DNA of 64,000 nt from the NCBI GenBank assembly GCA_937928385.1, contig CALEZD010000108.1, positions 62,001-126,000 of the forward strand, read 5' to 3'. The notes under the pieces were generated by a model that ran no database searches, was not told the DNA's origin, and saw nothing but the letters and a program-made list of their open reading frames with translations. The position numbers and the translations under genes were made by a program. The DNA comes from an uncultured Bacteroidota bacterium. Lineage in GTDB: Bacteria > Bacteroidota > Bacteroidia > Chitinophagales > Chitinophagaceae. Positions 8,060 to 17,417 of this stretch are shown in pieces. Position 1 is the first letter of the stretch. The number at the start of each line of letters is the position of its first letter.

Positions 8060-9264
8060 TGCGCCGCAAAAAAGATATATATACTGATAAGAACAAAGTA
8101 CAACTGGTACAGGGTGGGCAGGAATACTTTGCCCTGCTGGAGCAACTGGTAGACAAGGCGCAACATTCAGTTTATATATTGGTATATATCTTCGACGACG
8201 ACCACACCGGAACACAAATAGCCGATGCACTGAAGCGGGCTGCCGAAAGAGGCGTAAAGGTGTACCTGCTGGTAGATGGCTACGGTGCCCGTATGACCAA
8301 ACATTTTATCCTGGAATTAAAAACAGCCGGTGTAAAGTTCCGCCGGTTCAACCCCCTGTTCAGGAGCAAGCATTTTTACATTGGCCGGCGTATGCACATC
8401 AAGCTGGTAGTAACAGATGCCACTTATGCGCTGGTGGGTGGCCGCAATATAGCCGACTATTACAACGACCTGCCCGGCCGCCCCGCATGGCTCGACCTGG
8501 CATTGTACATAGAAGGTGAAACCGTGCCTGCCCTGGAAACTGCCTGCACTCGCGGTTGGAACAGTATGCTGGAGCCCGCAGGCAGGGCAAAGGCCACAGC
8601 ACAGGCCGAGGCGGCACGACGCATAGGGGCATTACACATTCATAATACCTGCCGTGTAGCTGTGCGCCGTAACGACTGGGTAAGGGCTAAAACAGAAATA
8701 CTGTCCAGCTATTATAACATGTTTCGCACGGCTAAGGAGGAGATAGTGATACTGGGCAGTTATTTTCTGCCGGGGTATAAAATGAGGCAGTACATGGAGA
8801 AAGCAGCTGAGCGCGGCGTACGCATCAAAGTAGTGGTAACGGGTGTGTCGGATATACTGATGGCCAAATATGCAGAGCGCTACCTGTATAAATGGATGCT
8901 GCGCAAAAACATAGAAGTATATGAATATACCCGCAACGTACTGCATGCCAAAGCCGCCGTAGCCGACTATAGCCGGATGACCATCGGTTCTTTCAACGTC
9001 AACAACCTGAGCGCGCATGTAAGTATCGAGCTGAATGTAGATGTGGACAATAAACCTTTTGTAAGCGAAGTGCAGCAGCAGTTTAACCACATCATAGCCC
9101 AAGACTGTATGCAGATAACAGATGAATGGTACAGCAAATCATCCTTGCTGCGCAGGCTGATGGAACGCCTTGCCTACGAATTCCTGAGGCTGATGCTCTA
9201 CATAACTACCTTTTATTACAAAAGCGAAAAACCAGCTGCTGAATCTGCTGAGTATAATTATTGA
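8059..9264 (+). CDS. Phospholipase D-like / cardiolipin synthase family protein
   Basis: A 401-residue protein with two HKD motifs, H113-K115-D120 (HIKLVVTD, followed by GGRN) and H296-K298-D303 (HAKAAVAD, followed by GSFN). This is the layout of bacterial cardiolipin synthases and PLD-type phosphatidyltransferases. It lacks the N-terminal membrane hairpin of the classic Cls enzymes; a hydrophobic stretch (FLRLMLYITTFYY) lies near the C-terminus. The GTG start at 8059 overlaps the mlaD stop by one base, so it is the last gene of the mla operon. That supports a phospholipid-handling role, although other PLD-family activities remain possible. Confidence 0.87.
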   Translation: MRRKKDIYTDKNKVQLVQGGQEYFALLEQLVDKAQHSVYILVYIFDDDHTGTQIADALKRAAERGVKVYLLVDGYGARMTKHFILELKTAGVKFRRFNPLFRSKHFYIGRRMHIKLVVTDATYALVGGRNIADYYNDLPGRPAWLDLALYIEGETVPALETACTRGWNSMLEPAGRAKATAQAEAARRIGALHIHNTCRVAVRRNDWVRAKTEILSSYYNMFRTAKEEIVILGSYFLPGYKMRQYMEKAAERGVRIKVVVTGVSDILMAKYAERYLYKWMLRKNIEVYEYTRNVLHAKAAVADYSRMTIGSFNVNNLSAHVSIELNVDVDNKPFVSEVQQQFNHIIAQDCMQITDEWYSKSSLLRRLMERLAYEFLRLMLYITTFYYKSEKPAAESAEYNY

Positions 9265-9322
9265 TTGTCTGTTGTCCTGCACAGGACAGCAGGACAAGCT
9301 ACAAGTACAGGAAACGTACATC

Positions 9323-9354
9323 TGTAGCGTGTAGCGTTGCGCTACAGCGCTACA
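9323..9354. repeat. GTAGCG palindromic repeat, copy 5
   Basis: Orientation B and identical over 32 bp to copy 4. It lies between the convergent 3' ends of the mla operon and the formate dehydrogenase cluster. Confidence 0.88.
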
Positions 9355-9358
9355 ATGA

Positions 9359-9402
9359 CATATCCTATTAACCTATTACCTTATTAACCTATTAACCTAC
9401 AC
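9359..9402. repeat. Degenerate CTATTAAC/CTATTACC tract
   Basis: About five imperfect 8-10 nt units (cctattaac, ctattacc, ttattaac, ctattaac, ctac). The stop codon of fdhA (9392-9394) lies inside the tract, so the repeat reaches into the 3' end of the gene. Confidence 0.5.
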
Positions 9403-12184
9403 CCCCATTCTTATACTTACCCTTGCTTTTCCTGATGTTCACGGCTACCACTTTATACTCAGGGCAGAGAGCTTCTGTGTCGGATATGCTGGAGGTAATG
9501 TTGTTCAGCATAATCTCCGGGAAGTGGAAGGTGCTGCTCAATACACCGGGTTTCACCTCGTCGGTTATCCTTGCCTTGATGTCCACCTTGCCGCGGGCCG
9601 ATTCTACACATACCATATCACCATCATTTATCAGGTGCTTGGCAGCATCTTCCGCACATATCAGCAGTACGTCTTCCGTCAGTATTTCCGCATTGGGGGT
9701 ACGGCGTGTCATAGCGCCGCAGTTGTAATGCTCCAGTTCGCGGTTGGTAGTAATGATGTATGGGAATTGTTTGCCATTTTGTACGATTTCTTCGCTCTCT
9801 TTCCAGTCGCTGTACACAAATTTGCCCCTACCTCGCTTGAAAGTCTCTGTATGTAATATCTCCGTACCCTTACCATCTTTGGCTACCGGCCATTGTTTGC
9901 CGTTGTCGCCCAGTTCATCCCATTTCACACCTTCAAAGAAGGGTACAATCTGTGCAATTTCTTCCAGCACCCAGTTGGGGTCGTACACGGCGGGTTGCTT
10001 ATAGCCCATGCGGTTCATAATGTCCACCATTATCTGTCCGTCCGACTTTGTACCTTCTATCGGGTCAACCACTTGCTGCACGCGTTGTATCCTGCGCTCA
10101 CCATTGGTAAATGTTCCGCTCTTCTCCAGGAAGGATGCTGCAGGTAAAATAACTGTAGCCAGTTTGGCGGTCTCCGTCATAAACAGTTCCTGCACCACAA
10201 ACAGTTCCAGTTTGCTCAGCGAGTCCACCACGTATTGTGTATTGGGGTCTGTCTGCGCCATGTCTTCGCCTATCACCCACATGGCTTTCAGTTTGTCCTG
10301 CTGCGCTGCCTCATACATCTGAGGTATTTTCCAACCTATGTAGTTAGGCAGTTTGGCATTATAGAAGAGTTCGTATTTCTGGTGTATTTCCGGATTGGTT
10401 ACATCGAGGTAACCCGCACCCTGGTGAGGCTGGCAACCCATATCCGCCGCACCTTGCACATTGTTCTGCCCGCGCAGGGGGTTTACACCCACGCCACGGC
10501 GGCCTATGTTGCCGGTTATCATCGCCAGGTCTGCTATCTGCATCACGGTAAACGTTCCCTGCGAATGCTCGGTAACACCCAGCCCGTGGAAGGACATGGC
10601 GTTAGGCGCACTTGCATAAGCCATAGCCGCTTTGCGTGCCAGTTCTTTATCCACACCTGTAATAGCGGAAAGCTCGTCCATGTTCAGCTTGAGTATATTG
10701 GCTTTGAAATCCTCGTAGCCCTCAGTACGTGCCTCAATAAATTCTTTTGCCTCCAGCCCCTCGCTGATGATATAGTACAGCAGCATGTTGAGCATAGCCA
10801 CGTTAGTGCCCGGGCGCAACTGCAGGTGATAGGTGGCGTAGTTGGCCAGCTCTGTACGGCGTGGGTCAATTACTATGGTTGTTTTGCCACCTATGGCATG
10901 TTGCTTCAGTTTAGCGCCTGTTACCGGGTGTCCCGATGTGGGGTTGGCACCGATGACCATGATACAATCTGTAAACTTCAGATCGATAATGGAGTTGGTA
11001 GCCGCACCTGTACCAAATGTGCGCTGCATGCCCAGTGCTGTTGGCGAGTGGCATACACGGGCGCAACTGTCAATATTATTAGTGCCTATCACCGCGCGGA
11101 TGAACTTCTGCATCAGGTAGTTCTCCTCGTTGGTGCCGCGGGCCGATGATATACCGGCTATCGCGTCAGGGCCGTATTTATCTTTTATCTCTGTCAGCTT
11201 GTTGGCAATGAAGTCGTACGCTTCGTCCCAGGTAGCCTCTACAAATTCGCCGTTCTTTTTGATGAGTGGTGTACGCAGGCGGTCGGGGTGATTGTAGAAG
11301 GCGAATGCATAACGTCCTTTCAGGCAGGTATGGCCACCGTTGGCCTCGGCCTCGTACGGCGCCTGTATCGATTTTACTTTACCGCCTTTCACAGCTACTT
11401 CCAGGTTGCAACCCACACCGCAGTAGGTACATACCGTACGTACTTTTTCGTCGTAGGCTGTAGATTTCGATTCGTACACATCGGATATGGCCGACGTAGG
11501 ACATGCCTGCGCACATGCGCCGCAGCTCACACAGTCCGACTCGAAGAAGCTGACTTCCTGCCCCTTTACGATATGAGCATCAAAACCACGCCCCGCCATA
11601 CTCAGCACGAATTGCCCCTGCACCTCATCGCAGGCACGCACACAGCGCGAGCAGTTGATACATTTGGACATATCTGTCTTCATGTACGGGTGGCTCAGGT
11701 CTTTGGGCCGATCCAGGTGGTTTTTGCCTTCCGGGTAACGCACGTCGCGTATGCCTACCTGCGCGGCTACTGTCTGCAGTTCGCAGTTGTTGTTCACTTC
11801 GCAGGTCAGGCAGTCCAGCGGGTGGTCCGTCAGTACCAGTTCCACTATATTCTTACGCAGGTCCAGTATACGCTGGCTATGCGGGTAGATATACATATTG
11901 GGCGACACAGGCGTGTGGCACGATGCCATAGCCTTACTGCTGCCATTGGCTGTCAGGGCTACATCTACACTACACACGCGGCATGCCCCGAATGGTTTCA
12001 GGTTAGGCGCATCGCAGAGCGTAGGCACATAGTCTTCCCCAAAGTTCCTTTTCAGGAAAGACAGTATCGTTTCGCCCGCTTTCAGTTCATAAGCTACACC
12101 GTCTATATAGGCCACCTGTGCCGCTACTTTGTCGGTACTTTGTATGCCTCCCTGCGAAGGTTTTACATAATATTGTTTACTCAT
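9392..12184 (-). CDS. fdhA: NAD-linked formate dehydrogenase, catalytic alpha subunit
   Basis: A 930-residue molybdenum/tungsten formate dehydrogenase. Domains in order: a 2Fe-2S ferredoxin domain (Cys57, 68, 71, 89); a His-Cys cluster region (His121, Cys125, 128, 134); two 4Fe-4S clusters (Cys175/178/181/185 and Cys218/221/224/228); and the bis-MGD catalytic part with its own 4Fe-4S site (Cys252/255/259/287). The metal ligand is Cys378, followed by His379 (RVCHSPT), so this is a cysteine and not a selenocysteine enzyme. The product oxidises formate to CO2, or runs in reverse, and passes electrons to the flavin subunit encoded 11 bp upstream. The cluster also contains fdhD, needed to sulfurate the cofactor. 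Confidence 0.93.
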   Translation of the reverse strand: MSKQYYVKPSQGGIQSTDKVAAQVAYIDGVAYELKAGETILSFLKRNFGEDYVPTLCDAPNLKPFGACRVCSVDVALTANGSSKAMASCHTPVSPNMYIYPHSQRILDLRKNIVELVLTDHPLDCLTCEVNNNCELQTVAAQVGIRDVRYPEGKNHLDRPKDLSHPYMKTDMSKCINCSRCVRACDEVQGQFVLSMAGRGFDAHIVKGQEVSFFESDCVSCGACAQACPTSAISDVYESKSTAYDEKVRTVCTYCGVGCNLEVAVKGGKVKSIQAPYEAEANGGHTCLKGRYAFAFYNHPDRLRTPLIKKNGEFVEATWDEAYDFIANKLTEIKDKYGPDAIAGISSARGTNEENYLMQKFIRAVIGTNNIDSCARVCHSPTALGMQRTFGTGAATNSIIDLKFTDCIMVIGANPTSGHPVTGAKLKQHAIGGKTTIVIDPRRTELANYATYHLQLRPGTNVAMLNMLLYYIISEGLEAKEFIEARTEGYEDFKANILKLNMDELSAITGVDKELARKAAMAYASAPNAMSFHGLGVTEHSQGTFTVMQIADLAMITGNIGRRGVGVNPLRGQNNVQGAADMGCQPHQGAGYLDVTNPEIHQKYELFYNAKLPNYIGWKIPQMYEAAQQDKLKAMWVIGEDMAQTDPNTQYVVDSLSKLELFVVQELFMTETAKLATVILPAASFLEKSGTFTNGERRIQRVQQVVDPIEGTKSDGQIMVDIMNRMGYKQPAVYDPNWVLEEIAQIVPFFEGVKWDELGDNGKQWPVAKDGKGTEILHTETFKRGRGKFVYSDWKESEEIVQNGKQFPYIITTNRELEHYNCGAMTRRTPNAEILTEDVLLICAEDAAKHLINDGDMVCVESARGKVDIKARITDEVKPGVLSSTFHFPEIMLNNITSSISDTEALCPEYKVVAVNIRKSKGKYKNGGVG

Positions 12185-12195
12185 AACTATCAGTT

Positions 12196-13845
12196 TTATG
12201 AGAAGTATTGTGCTAATTCGTTATCAAAATATTTCAATGCATTCCTGATGGGCAATGGCAGCCCACCACCCAATGCGCATAGCGACCCTATCTCCATAGT
12301 GGTAATAAGGTCGGTCATCAGTTTGCGTTCTATCTTATAATCAGAGTTCATGGCTTTGTTTACCATTTCGTAGCCGCGGGTAGAACCGAGGCGGCAGGGG
12401 AAACATTTACCACAACTTTCATGTGCTGTAAATTGGAATAAGTGCTCTATATAACTGATGACGGGAAAACTCTGCGGCAAACATACCACCGAAGCATGCC
12501 CCAGCAAAAAGCCGTTTTGCGAGAAAGATTCAAAATCAACCGTCAGGTCCTTTATCTTCTCCACAGGTACCAACCCACCAAGCGGGCCACCTATATGCAT
12601 GGCTTTCACTTCTTCTTTAAATCCGCCACCCAGTTCATTCACCAGCACAGACAAGGGCGTACCCATATCTACCTCGTATATGCCGGGTTTGTTGAAGAAC
12701 CCATCCAGCGAACAGAGCTTGGTGCCCGTTGACTTGCCGATACCAATTGAGGCGAATTTTTCACCTCCGTTCTTCACCACCCAAGGTATACATGCCAGTG
12801 TCTCCACGTTGTTCACCACGGTTGGTTTGTTAAACAGCCCTTCCTGTGTGGGGTATGGCGGACGCACTCTTACTTCGGGGCGTTGCCCTTCTATCGAAGA
12901 TAGTAATGCTGTTTCTTCACCACATATATATGCACCTTGTGCGCATATTACTTTGAAATCGTAATTGAAGCCTGAACCCAGTATATTCTCACCCAACAGT
13001 TTCTTTGCACGGATATCGTCAATGGCTTTTTGGGTAATCTCTATCGCCTCGGGGTATTCAGCACGTATATATACCACGCCTGTATTAGCGCCTGTGATAT
13101 AACCAGCTATCATCATGCCCAGCAATACACTATGCGGCTGATGCTCGAGCAGGTACCTGTCGCTATAAGCGCCGGGGTCGCCCTCATCGGCATTACATAC
13201 TATGAACTTTATATCGCCTGCCGTGTTCTTGCACGACTCCAGCTTGAAGGATATAGGGAAACCTGCACCACCCCTGCCACGCAGCCCTGAAGTCTTCAGA
13301 TCTGCTATCAGTTCGTCGGGGGTATGGTCCAATGCTGTTTGTAATATCTTATAGTATTCATCTATACCGGGAAATGGTGCTGTCAATACCGGGGTGCCGT
13401 GGTGCGCTACATGGTATTCGTCCTCCACTACCAGTTTATCCTTCTTAATGGCTTCGATACTATCTATGGCATTACCCGAGTAGTTTTTACCATTGGTATG
13501 GAAAGAACTGTTCTCGTGGCAGCGGCCCAGGCAGCACATTTCTCCAATTTCGCTCGCATCATAGTGTCGTGCCAGTTTATCCTTTAACGCCCCCTGCGTA
13601 CCGGCCGTCAGGCATGAGCTACCATTGCATACATATACTTTTTTACCCTGGTTTTCAGGGCGGAGGAAATCGTAGAAGGTGGCGGTGCCATATACATTGG
13701 CCTTACCCATCAGGAACTTTTCCGCCAGTTCGTCTATCTTTTCTTTAGGAACAGTACCTGTGTCCCGGGCTGCTATACCCAGCTCTTCAAAAAGGTTTTC
13801 CTGGAGCCCCTTCCTGCCCGATAATTCACCAAGATTTTTTGACAT
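12196..13845 (-). CDS. Formate dehydrogenase NADH-binding subunit (NuoE-NuoF fusion)
   Basis: A 549-residue fusion. Residues 1-130 are NuoE-like and bind a 2Fe-2S cluster (Cys73, Cys78, Cys104 or 105, Cys109). Residues from about 140 are NuoF-like, with the nucleotide site GRGGAGFP at 190-196, CGEETALLSSIEG for FMN binding, and a C-terminal 4Fe-4S motif ESCGKCFPC. It should accept electrons from the catalytic subunit and reduce NAD+, as FdsB/FdsG do in soluble NAD-linked formate dehydrogenases. The fusion replaces the two separate small subunits. It is the first gene of the tight pair with fdhA. Confidence 0.92.
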   Translation of the reverse strand: MSKNLGELSGRKGLQENLFEELGIAARDTGTVPKEKIDELAEKFLMGKANVYGTATFYDFLRPENQGKKVYVCNGSSCLTAGTQGALKDKLARHYDASEIGEMCCLGRCHENSSFHTNGKNYSGNAIDSIEAIKKDKLVVEDEYHVAHHGTPVLTAPFPGIDEYYKILQTALDHTPDELIADLKTSGLRGRGGAGFPISFKLESCKNTAGDIKFIVCNADEGDPGAYSDRYLLEHQPHSVLLGMMIAGYITGANTGVVYIRAEYPEAIEITQKAIDDIRAKKLLGENILGSGFNYDFKVICAQGAYICGEETALLSSIEGQRPEVRVRPPYPTQEGLFNKPTVVNNVETLACIPWVVKNGGEKFASIGIGKSTGTKLCSLDGFFNKPGIYEVDMGTPLSVLVNELGGGFKEEVKAMHIGGPLGGLVPVEKIKDLTVDFESFSQNGFLLGHASVVCLPQSFPVISYIEHLFQFTAHESCGKCFPCRLGSTRGYEMVNKAMNSDYKIERKLMTDLITTMEIGSLCALGGGLPLPIRNALKYFDNELAQYFS

Positions 13846-13982
13846 GTCTATATCCGTTTTTAAATGCCGCTTCTATCAGCATTTAAACTATGTATTTTTT
13901 ATTAATGAGTGCTCTCAAATTTAACCAAAATTCCCGTAAGATACCATGAAATCTAACCGGAATTACGCCTGCATACATATCT

Positions 13983-14255
13983 TTATGGGGCACTTGTGGT
14001 GTGCGAACAGTCTATTTCTTCTTTCATTGAATCGCTTTGCACTGAATACACTTTCATGCCATCGTATTTATTACACTCCAAGGGGCCTTTCTCCTTTTTT
14101 ACATTAGCATGAAATGAAGTATCACTTGTGACCACATACCCTGTTGTCATATTTGTATTAGTTATGGTGCATACACAGCGACTGTAATGGTCACAGGAAA
14201 CTAACGTAACCACTATTATCGCAATTGTAATCGAGGTCAGTTTACGGAGTTGCAT
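13983..14255 (-). CDS. Small lipoprotein of unknown function
   Basis: A 90-residue lipoprotein. The signal peptide MQLRKLTSITIAIIVVTLVSC ends at Cys21. The mature part is Cys-rich for its size (CVCTITNTNM, LECNKYDG, IDCSHTTSAP) and threonine-rich. I recognise no family. It lies between the formate dehydrogenase structural genes and the DUF gene next to fdhD, all on the minus strand, with a gap of 137 bp to the NuoEF gene. A link to formate metabolism rests on position only. Confidence 0.6.
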   Translation of the reverse strand: MQLRKLTSITIAIIVVTLVSCDHYSRCVCTITNTNMTTGYVVTSDTSFHANVKKEKGPLECNKYDGMKVYSVQSDSMKEEIDCSHTTSAP

Positions 14256-14294
14256 TCGTTTTTGAATTACTATTATAGTTTGCTGTTTAAGTGC

Positions 14295-14669
14295 TTATTT
14301 TTTGTACTGAGCAGCCAGCGGATTTTCGTAATTATCGCTTTGGTCTTCTATGGAGTTGTCTAAGCATTGAAAATCTTTTTCCAGCAATAGGTATAATTCA
14401 TTACCATCCCCCAGATCCATATTCGCATCGTAACCCACCTTGTTGGTAGCCACCCATTCCTTCGCTTTTTCTTCGGGCAGGTATATGGTTATTTTTCCAT
14501 CATTAAAGTCGGCAGTCATATCGCAATGGGTGGTGGTTTGCAGTGCGTATGTCAAAGCGGCATTACCAAAACTCGTCTTTTCTTCGATATACCCACGCTC
14601 TCCGAAATCAGAAACTTCGCTCTTGCTTAACCTCAACCTCACCGTATTTCCGCGTATTCTTATTTTCAT
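14295..14669 (-). CDS. Small conserved cytoplasmic protein next to fdhD
   Basis: A 124-residue soluble protein starting MKIRIRGNTVRLRLSKSEV, with a beta-rich pattern and an acidic C-terminal half ending in a polar tail. There are no catalytic motifs that I can name. It probably belongs to a DUF family (I think DUF7009) that occurs beside molybdopterin-dependent formate dehydrogenase genes; that identification is from memory and uncertain. The gene lies 50 bp after the stop of fdhD on the same strand, so it is probably cotranscribed and could assist maturation or sensing. Confidence 0.7.
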   Translation of the reverse strand: MKIRIRGNTVRLRLSKSEVSDFGERGYIEEKTSFGNAALTYALQTTTHCDMTADFNDGKITIYLPEEKAKEWVATNKVGYDANMDLGDGNELYLLLEKDFQCLDNSIEDQSDNYENPLAAQYKK

Positions 14670-14719
14670 TTTTTTATTTACTTTAAAAATTCAAGTAAGA
14701 TAATATTATTAAATCAAAA

Positions 14720-15538
14720 TCAGACTGTTACAATTTCATTATTACAGTAAATATTGAATTTATCCTTCTTAGCAAACCCAATTAGGGTGATACCAAACTC
14801 ATCAGCCGTTTGCACTGCCAGGCTGCTGGGTGCTCCCACCGAAACTATTACTTTAAGCCCTGCCATAGTGGCTTTTTGCACCAGCTCGAAACTGGCCCTG
14901 CCGCTCAGCAAAAGTATATGCTGTTGCAGGGGTATCATGCCCTCGTTCAGGGCGGCACCTACCAGTTTATCCAGGGCATTATGCCTGCCTACATCCTCAC
15001 GAACCATGAGGATATTCCCCTCTAAGTCGAACAAAGCAGCAGCATGAATACCACCGGTTTCTTCAAAGGCTGATTGCTGCCCACGCAGCTTTTCGGGCAG
15101 GGTATAAATGGTTTCAGCAGACAGGGTAAAGGGCTTCACCTTGTCGTAAATAGTACATTCAGTCTTTATGGCATCTATCGAGGCTTTTCCGCATACCCCG
15201 CAGCTGCTGGTGGTGTAAAAGTTGCGGTCAATGTTTTTCAGGTCAAGGGTAACAGACTTTTCTAACTCAAATTGTACTACATTATCATTCAATTGTTTAC
15301 AAGCTATTATATCAACTCGTTTTGAGATAATCCCCTCGGTATAAAGGAACCCGGTAGCCAGTTCAGCATCGTTACCCGGTGTGCGCATGGTTACTGCCAG
15401 GTTCTTGTGAGTACGGGCTGGGCCATATACTATGCGTATCTCCAATGGCTCCTCGGTAGCCAATACGTCCTCTACGTCGGCAACACTGCCTTGCTGCACC
15501 CGCTTTATTGATTGCTTAGTTACCGAACTGTTGGACAT
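14720..15538 (-). CDS. fdhD: Formate dehydrogenase accessory sulfurtransferase FdhD
   Basis: A 272-residue protein of the FdhD family. It carries the cysteine motif SSCGVCGKASID, whose CxxC pair transfers sulfur to the bis-MGD cofactor of formate dehydrogenase. ATGFLYTEGII near residue 80, FEETGGIHAAALFD, VREDVGRHNALDKLVG and LLSGRASFELVQKA are further family signatures. It is essential for active enzyme in characterised systems. It heads the minus-strand group that leads toward fdhA. A degraded palindrome (copy 6) lies 31 bp upstream of its start. Confidence 0.94.
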   Translation of the reverse strand: MSNSSVTKQSIKRVQQGSVADVEDVLATEEPLEIRIVYGPARTHKNLAVTMRTPGNDAELATGFLYTEGIISKRVDIIACKQLNDNVVQFELEKSVTLDLKNIDRNFYTTSSCGVCGKASIDAIKTECTIYDKVKPFTLSAETIYTLPEKLRGQQSAFEETGGIHAAALFDLEGNILMVREDVGRHNALDKLVGAALNEGMIPLQQHILLLSGRASFELVQKATMAGLKVIVSVGAPSSLAVQTADEFGITLIGFAKKDKFNIYCNNEIVTV

Positions 15539-15568
15539 AGGTTCAAATTTAAGCTATTGGGGTGAAAT

Positions 15569-15610
15569 TGTAGCGTGTAGCGCCGCGCTGCCAATGTAAC
15601 CAATGCTACA
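15569..15610. repeat. GTAGCG palindromic repeat, copy 6 (degraded)
   Basis: The two left arms (TGTAGCG, TGTAGCG) are intact. The right half has decayed to GCGCTGCCAATG...ATGCTACA. It lies between the divergent fdhD and the haem lipoprotein gene. Confidence 0.65.
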
Positions 15611-15658
15611 GAACCACCACTGCATTTTTCTATCTTTATACCATTCAATAGCCATAAC

Positions 15659-16621
15659 ATGAAGAACTATATCCTTTTTTCAGCCGTAATAGCTTTCCTG
15701 TCCATAGCGGCCTGCAACAGCGAGCCGGAAACTGATAAGTCCACCGGCGAAGGTGACACTACAGCTGCAAAAATGGATAATGCCCTGGCTATGCTCCGGG
15801 ACAATTGCTTTAACTGCCACAGCGCCGATAAAAACGCTACAGGTGGTGTGGCGCCCACTATGGCGGCTGTCAGGCAGGCATACCTTACCGATGCTATCTC
15901 AGAACAGGAGTTTGCTGACAGGATTATCTACTTCATCAACAACCCCGCGGCAGAAAACAGCCGCATGCCCGAAGCGATACAACAATACGGTGTTATGCCC
16001 CGCCTGTCATACAACGAAGACCACCTGAAACTAATGGCAGGCTACATCTACCACAACGACCTGGGCAGCGACGAATGGAACAATGCGTGGAAAAACAATA
16101 AAGATGCGACTGCAACCACCAACACTGCAGATATGAGCTACGAAGACATAGGGCTGAACATAGCTAACGGCACCAAAACACAACTGGGCAAAAACCTGAT
16201 GGCTGCCATCAAAGAGCATGGTGCACCGGGTGCGGTTACCTTCTGCAATACACGCGCCATACCACTTACGGATAGTATGGCCAATGTGTACCACGCATCT
16301 GTAAAACGGGTGAGTGATAAACCCCGCAACCCCGACAATACCGCCAACGAGGCAGAACTGCAATACATCAAACAGATGAAGGCCCAATTGGCTAATGGTG
16401 AAAACCCTAAACCGGTTGTAGCGGAAGTAAACGGAAAAATGGTGGGCTATTATGCCATCATCTCCAACCAGATGTGCCTGCAATGCCACGGCGATAAGAG
16501 CAAAGACATCTTACCCGAAACCTGGACAAACATCAAAAAAGCCTACCCCCACGACAAAGCCACCGGCTATGGCGAAAACCAGTTGCGCGGTATATGGGTG
16601 GTAAAGATGGATAAGAAGTAA
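15659..16621 (+). CDS. Di-haem c-type lipoprotein with DUF3365 (Tll0287-like) domain
   Basis: A 320-residue exported lipoprotein (lipobox SIAAC, Cys19). It has two haem-binding CxxCH motifs: CFNCH at residues 50-54 and CLQCH at about 273-277. The first lies in a cytochrome-c-like segment (residues 37-130). The second lies in the DUF3365 domain (residues 148-320: GAPGAVTFCNTRAIPLTD, RVSDKPRNPDN), a family of haem sensors or electron carriers. It should sit in the periplasm on a membrane. Its neighbour, the formate dehydrogenase cluster, is divergent; an electron-transfer link between them is a guess. Confidence 0.85.
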   Translation: MKNYILFSAVIAFLSIAACNSEPETDKSTGEGDTTAAKMDNALAMLRDNCFNCHSADKNATGGVAPTMAAVRQAYLTDAISEQEFADRIIYFINNPAAENSRMPEAIQQYGVMPRLSYNEDHLKLMAGYIYHNDLGSDEWNNAWKNNKDATATTNTADMSYEDIGLNIANGTKTQLGKNLMAAIKEHGAPGAVTFCNTRAIPLTDSMANVYHASVKRVSDKPRNPDNTANEAELQYIKQMKAQLANGENPKPVVAEVNGKMVGYYAIISNQMCLQCHGDKSKDILPETWTNIKKAYPHDKATGYGENQLRGIWVVKMDKK

Positions 16622-16634
16622 TCAGGACATCCCC

Positions 16635-17303
16635 CTACCTCTTCTCAGGCTCTGCTGCAGGCTTCTGTGGGTTCATCTCGTATATAATGTACAGCACAAA
16701 ACTGCTGACCAATGCCGCAAAAAAGCACCATACGGATATTACGTACTCCTCGTAGAACAATTTAGCGGCTACATAAGCCAGCAAGGTAGCCAGGCCTAAC
16801 AACCGCAGCTTGCCAATGCCAGATATAAATGGCGGTATAGCAGCCGGCAGAAAATAACCCCAGCCCATAGCCAACACCCCCAGGGGCGGATAAGTAAGTA
16901 CATAATTGATATGTGCGCAGCCTGTACCCACCGTTACAGGATATGCCACCAGGCAATAGGCGAAATACGAAGAAAGCAATACCCCGAATGCCAGCAGCAC
17001 TTTCATGATATTTTTCCGCACGGGATTGGGCTCTATGCGCATCATACTCAGCGGGATGAGCGTTGGCCACACCACCTGCGCAAATAGCAGGAAACCATAC
17101 TTGGCTGGTTGCACCAGGTATTCGTACCCCGGCCGGGATAGTCCAATCCACAACAAACCCTCGGTAAGCTGTTGCAAGCCAAAAACGATAGGAATGCAGG
17201 ATAACAACCGCTGTGCGGGCGTGGAAGACTTCTTAATAGCAATAGCCCCTATGGTGAGTAACACCGCGCTGGCCGTGAAACTCGCACTTGCTGAAAAACA
17301 CAT
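16635..17303 (-). CDS. DUF6629-type integral membrane protein
   Basis: A 222-residue membrane protein with about seven hydrophobic segments. The N-terminus MCFSASASFTASAVLLTIG is the characteristic start of a small family annotated DUF6629, whose function is unknown. A Pro-Glu-Lys tail (NPQKPAAEPEKR) should face the cytoplasm. It is convergent with the haem lipoprotein gene, 13 bp away, so both probably end transcription in that short gap. It is not clearly part of any operon. Confidence 0.78.
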   Translation of the reverse strand: MCFSASASFTASAVLLTIGAIAIKKSSTPAQRLLSCIPIVFGLQQLTEGLLWIGLSRPGYEYLVQPAKYGFLLFAQVVWPTLIPLSMMRIEPNPVRKNIMKVLLAFGVLLSSYFAYCLVAYPVTVGTGCAHINYVLTYPPLGVLAMGWGYFLPAAIPPFISGIGKLRLLGLATLLAYVAAKLFYEEYVISVWCFFAALVSSFVLYIIYEMNPQKPAAEPEKR

Positions 17304-17386
17304 ATTGATTACTTAAAACAGGTAAAACGATAACCCTTTGATTGGCAGGATATGCGGCAAGATAAGCATAATTTCCGGGTGCGGGT

Positions 17387-17417
17387 TGTAGCGTATAGCG
17401 CGCGCTACAGCGCTACA
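17387..17417. repeat. GTAGCG palindromic repeat, copy 7
   Basis: Orientation B with one arm changed (TATAGCG). The TAG stop codon of the toxin gene (minus strand, 17413-17415) lies inside its last arm. Confidence 0.85.

Noticed and set aside
11040..11070. Possible selenocysteine at the active site of the formate dehydrogenase
   Set aside because: The codon before His379 is TGC (Cys), not TGA, and the reading frame is unbroken.
10235..12340. Two long plus-strand frames (304 and 350 residues) opposite the formate dehydrogenase genes
   Set aside because: They lie opposite well-supported coding sequence and have the Tyr/His/Cys-rich composition of antisense translation.
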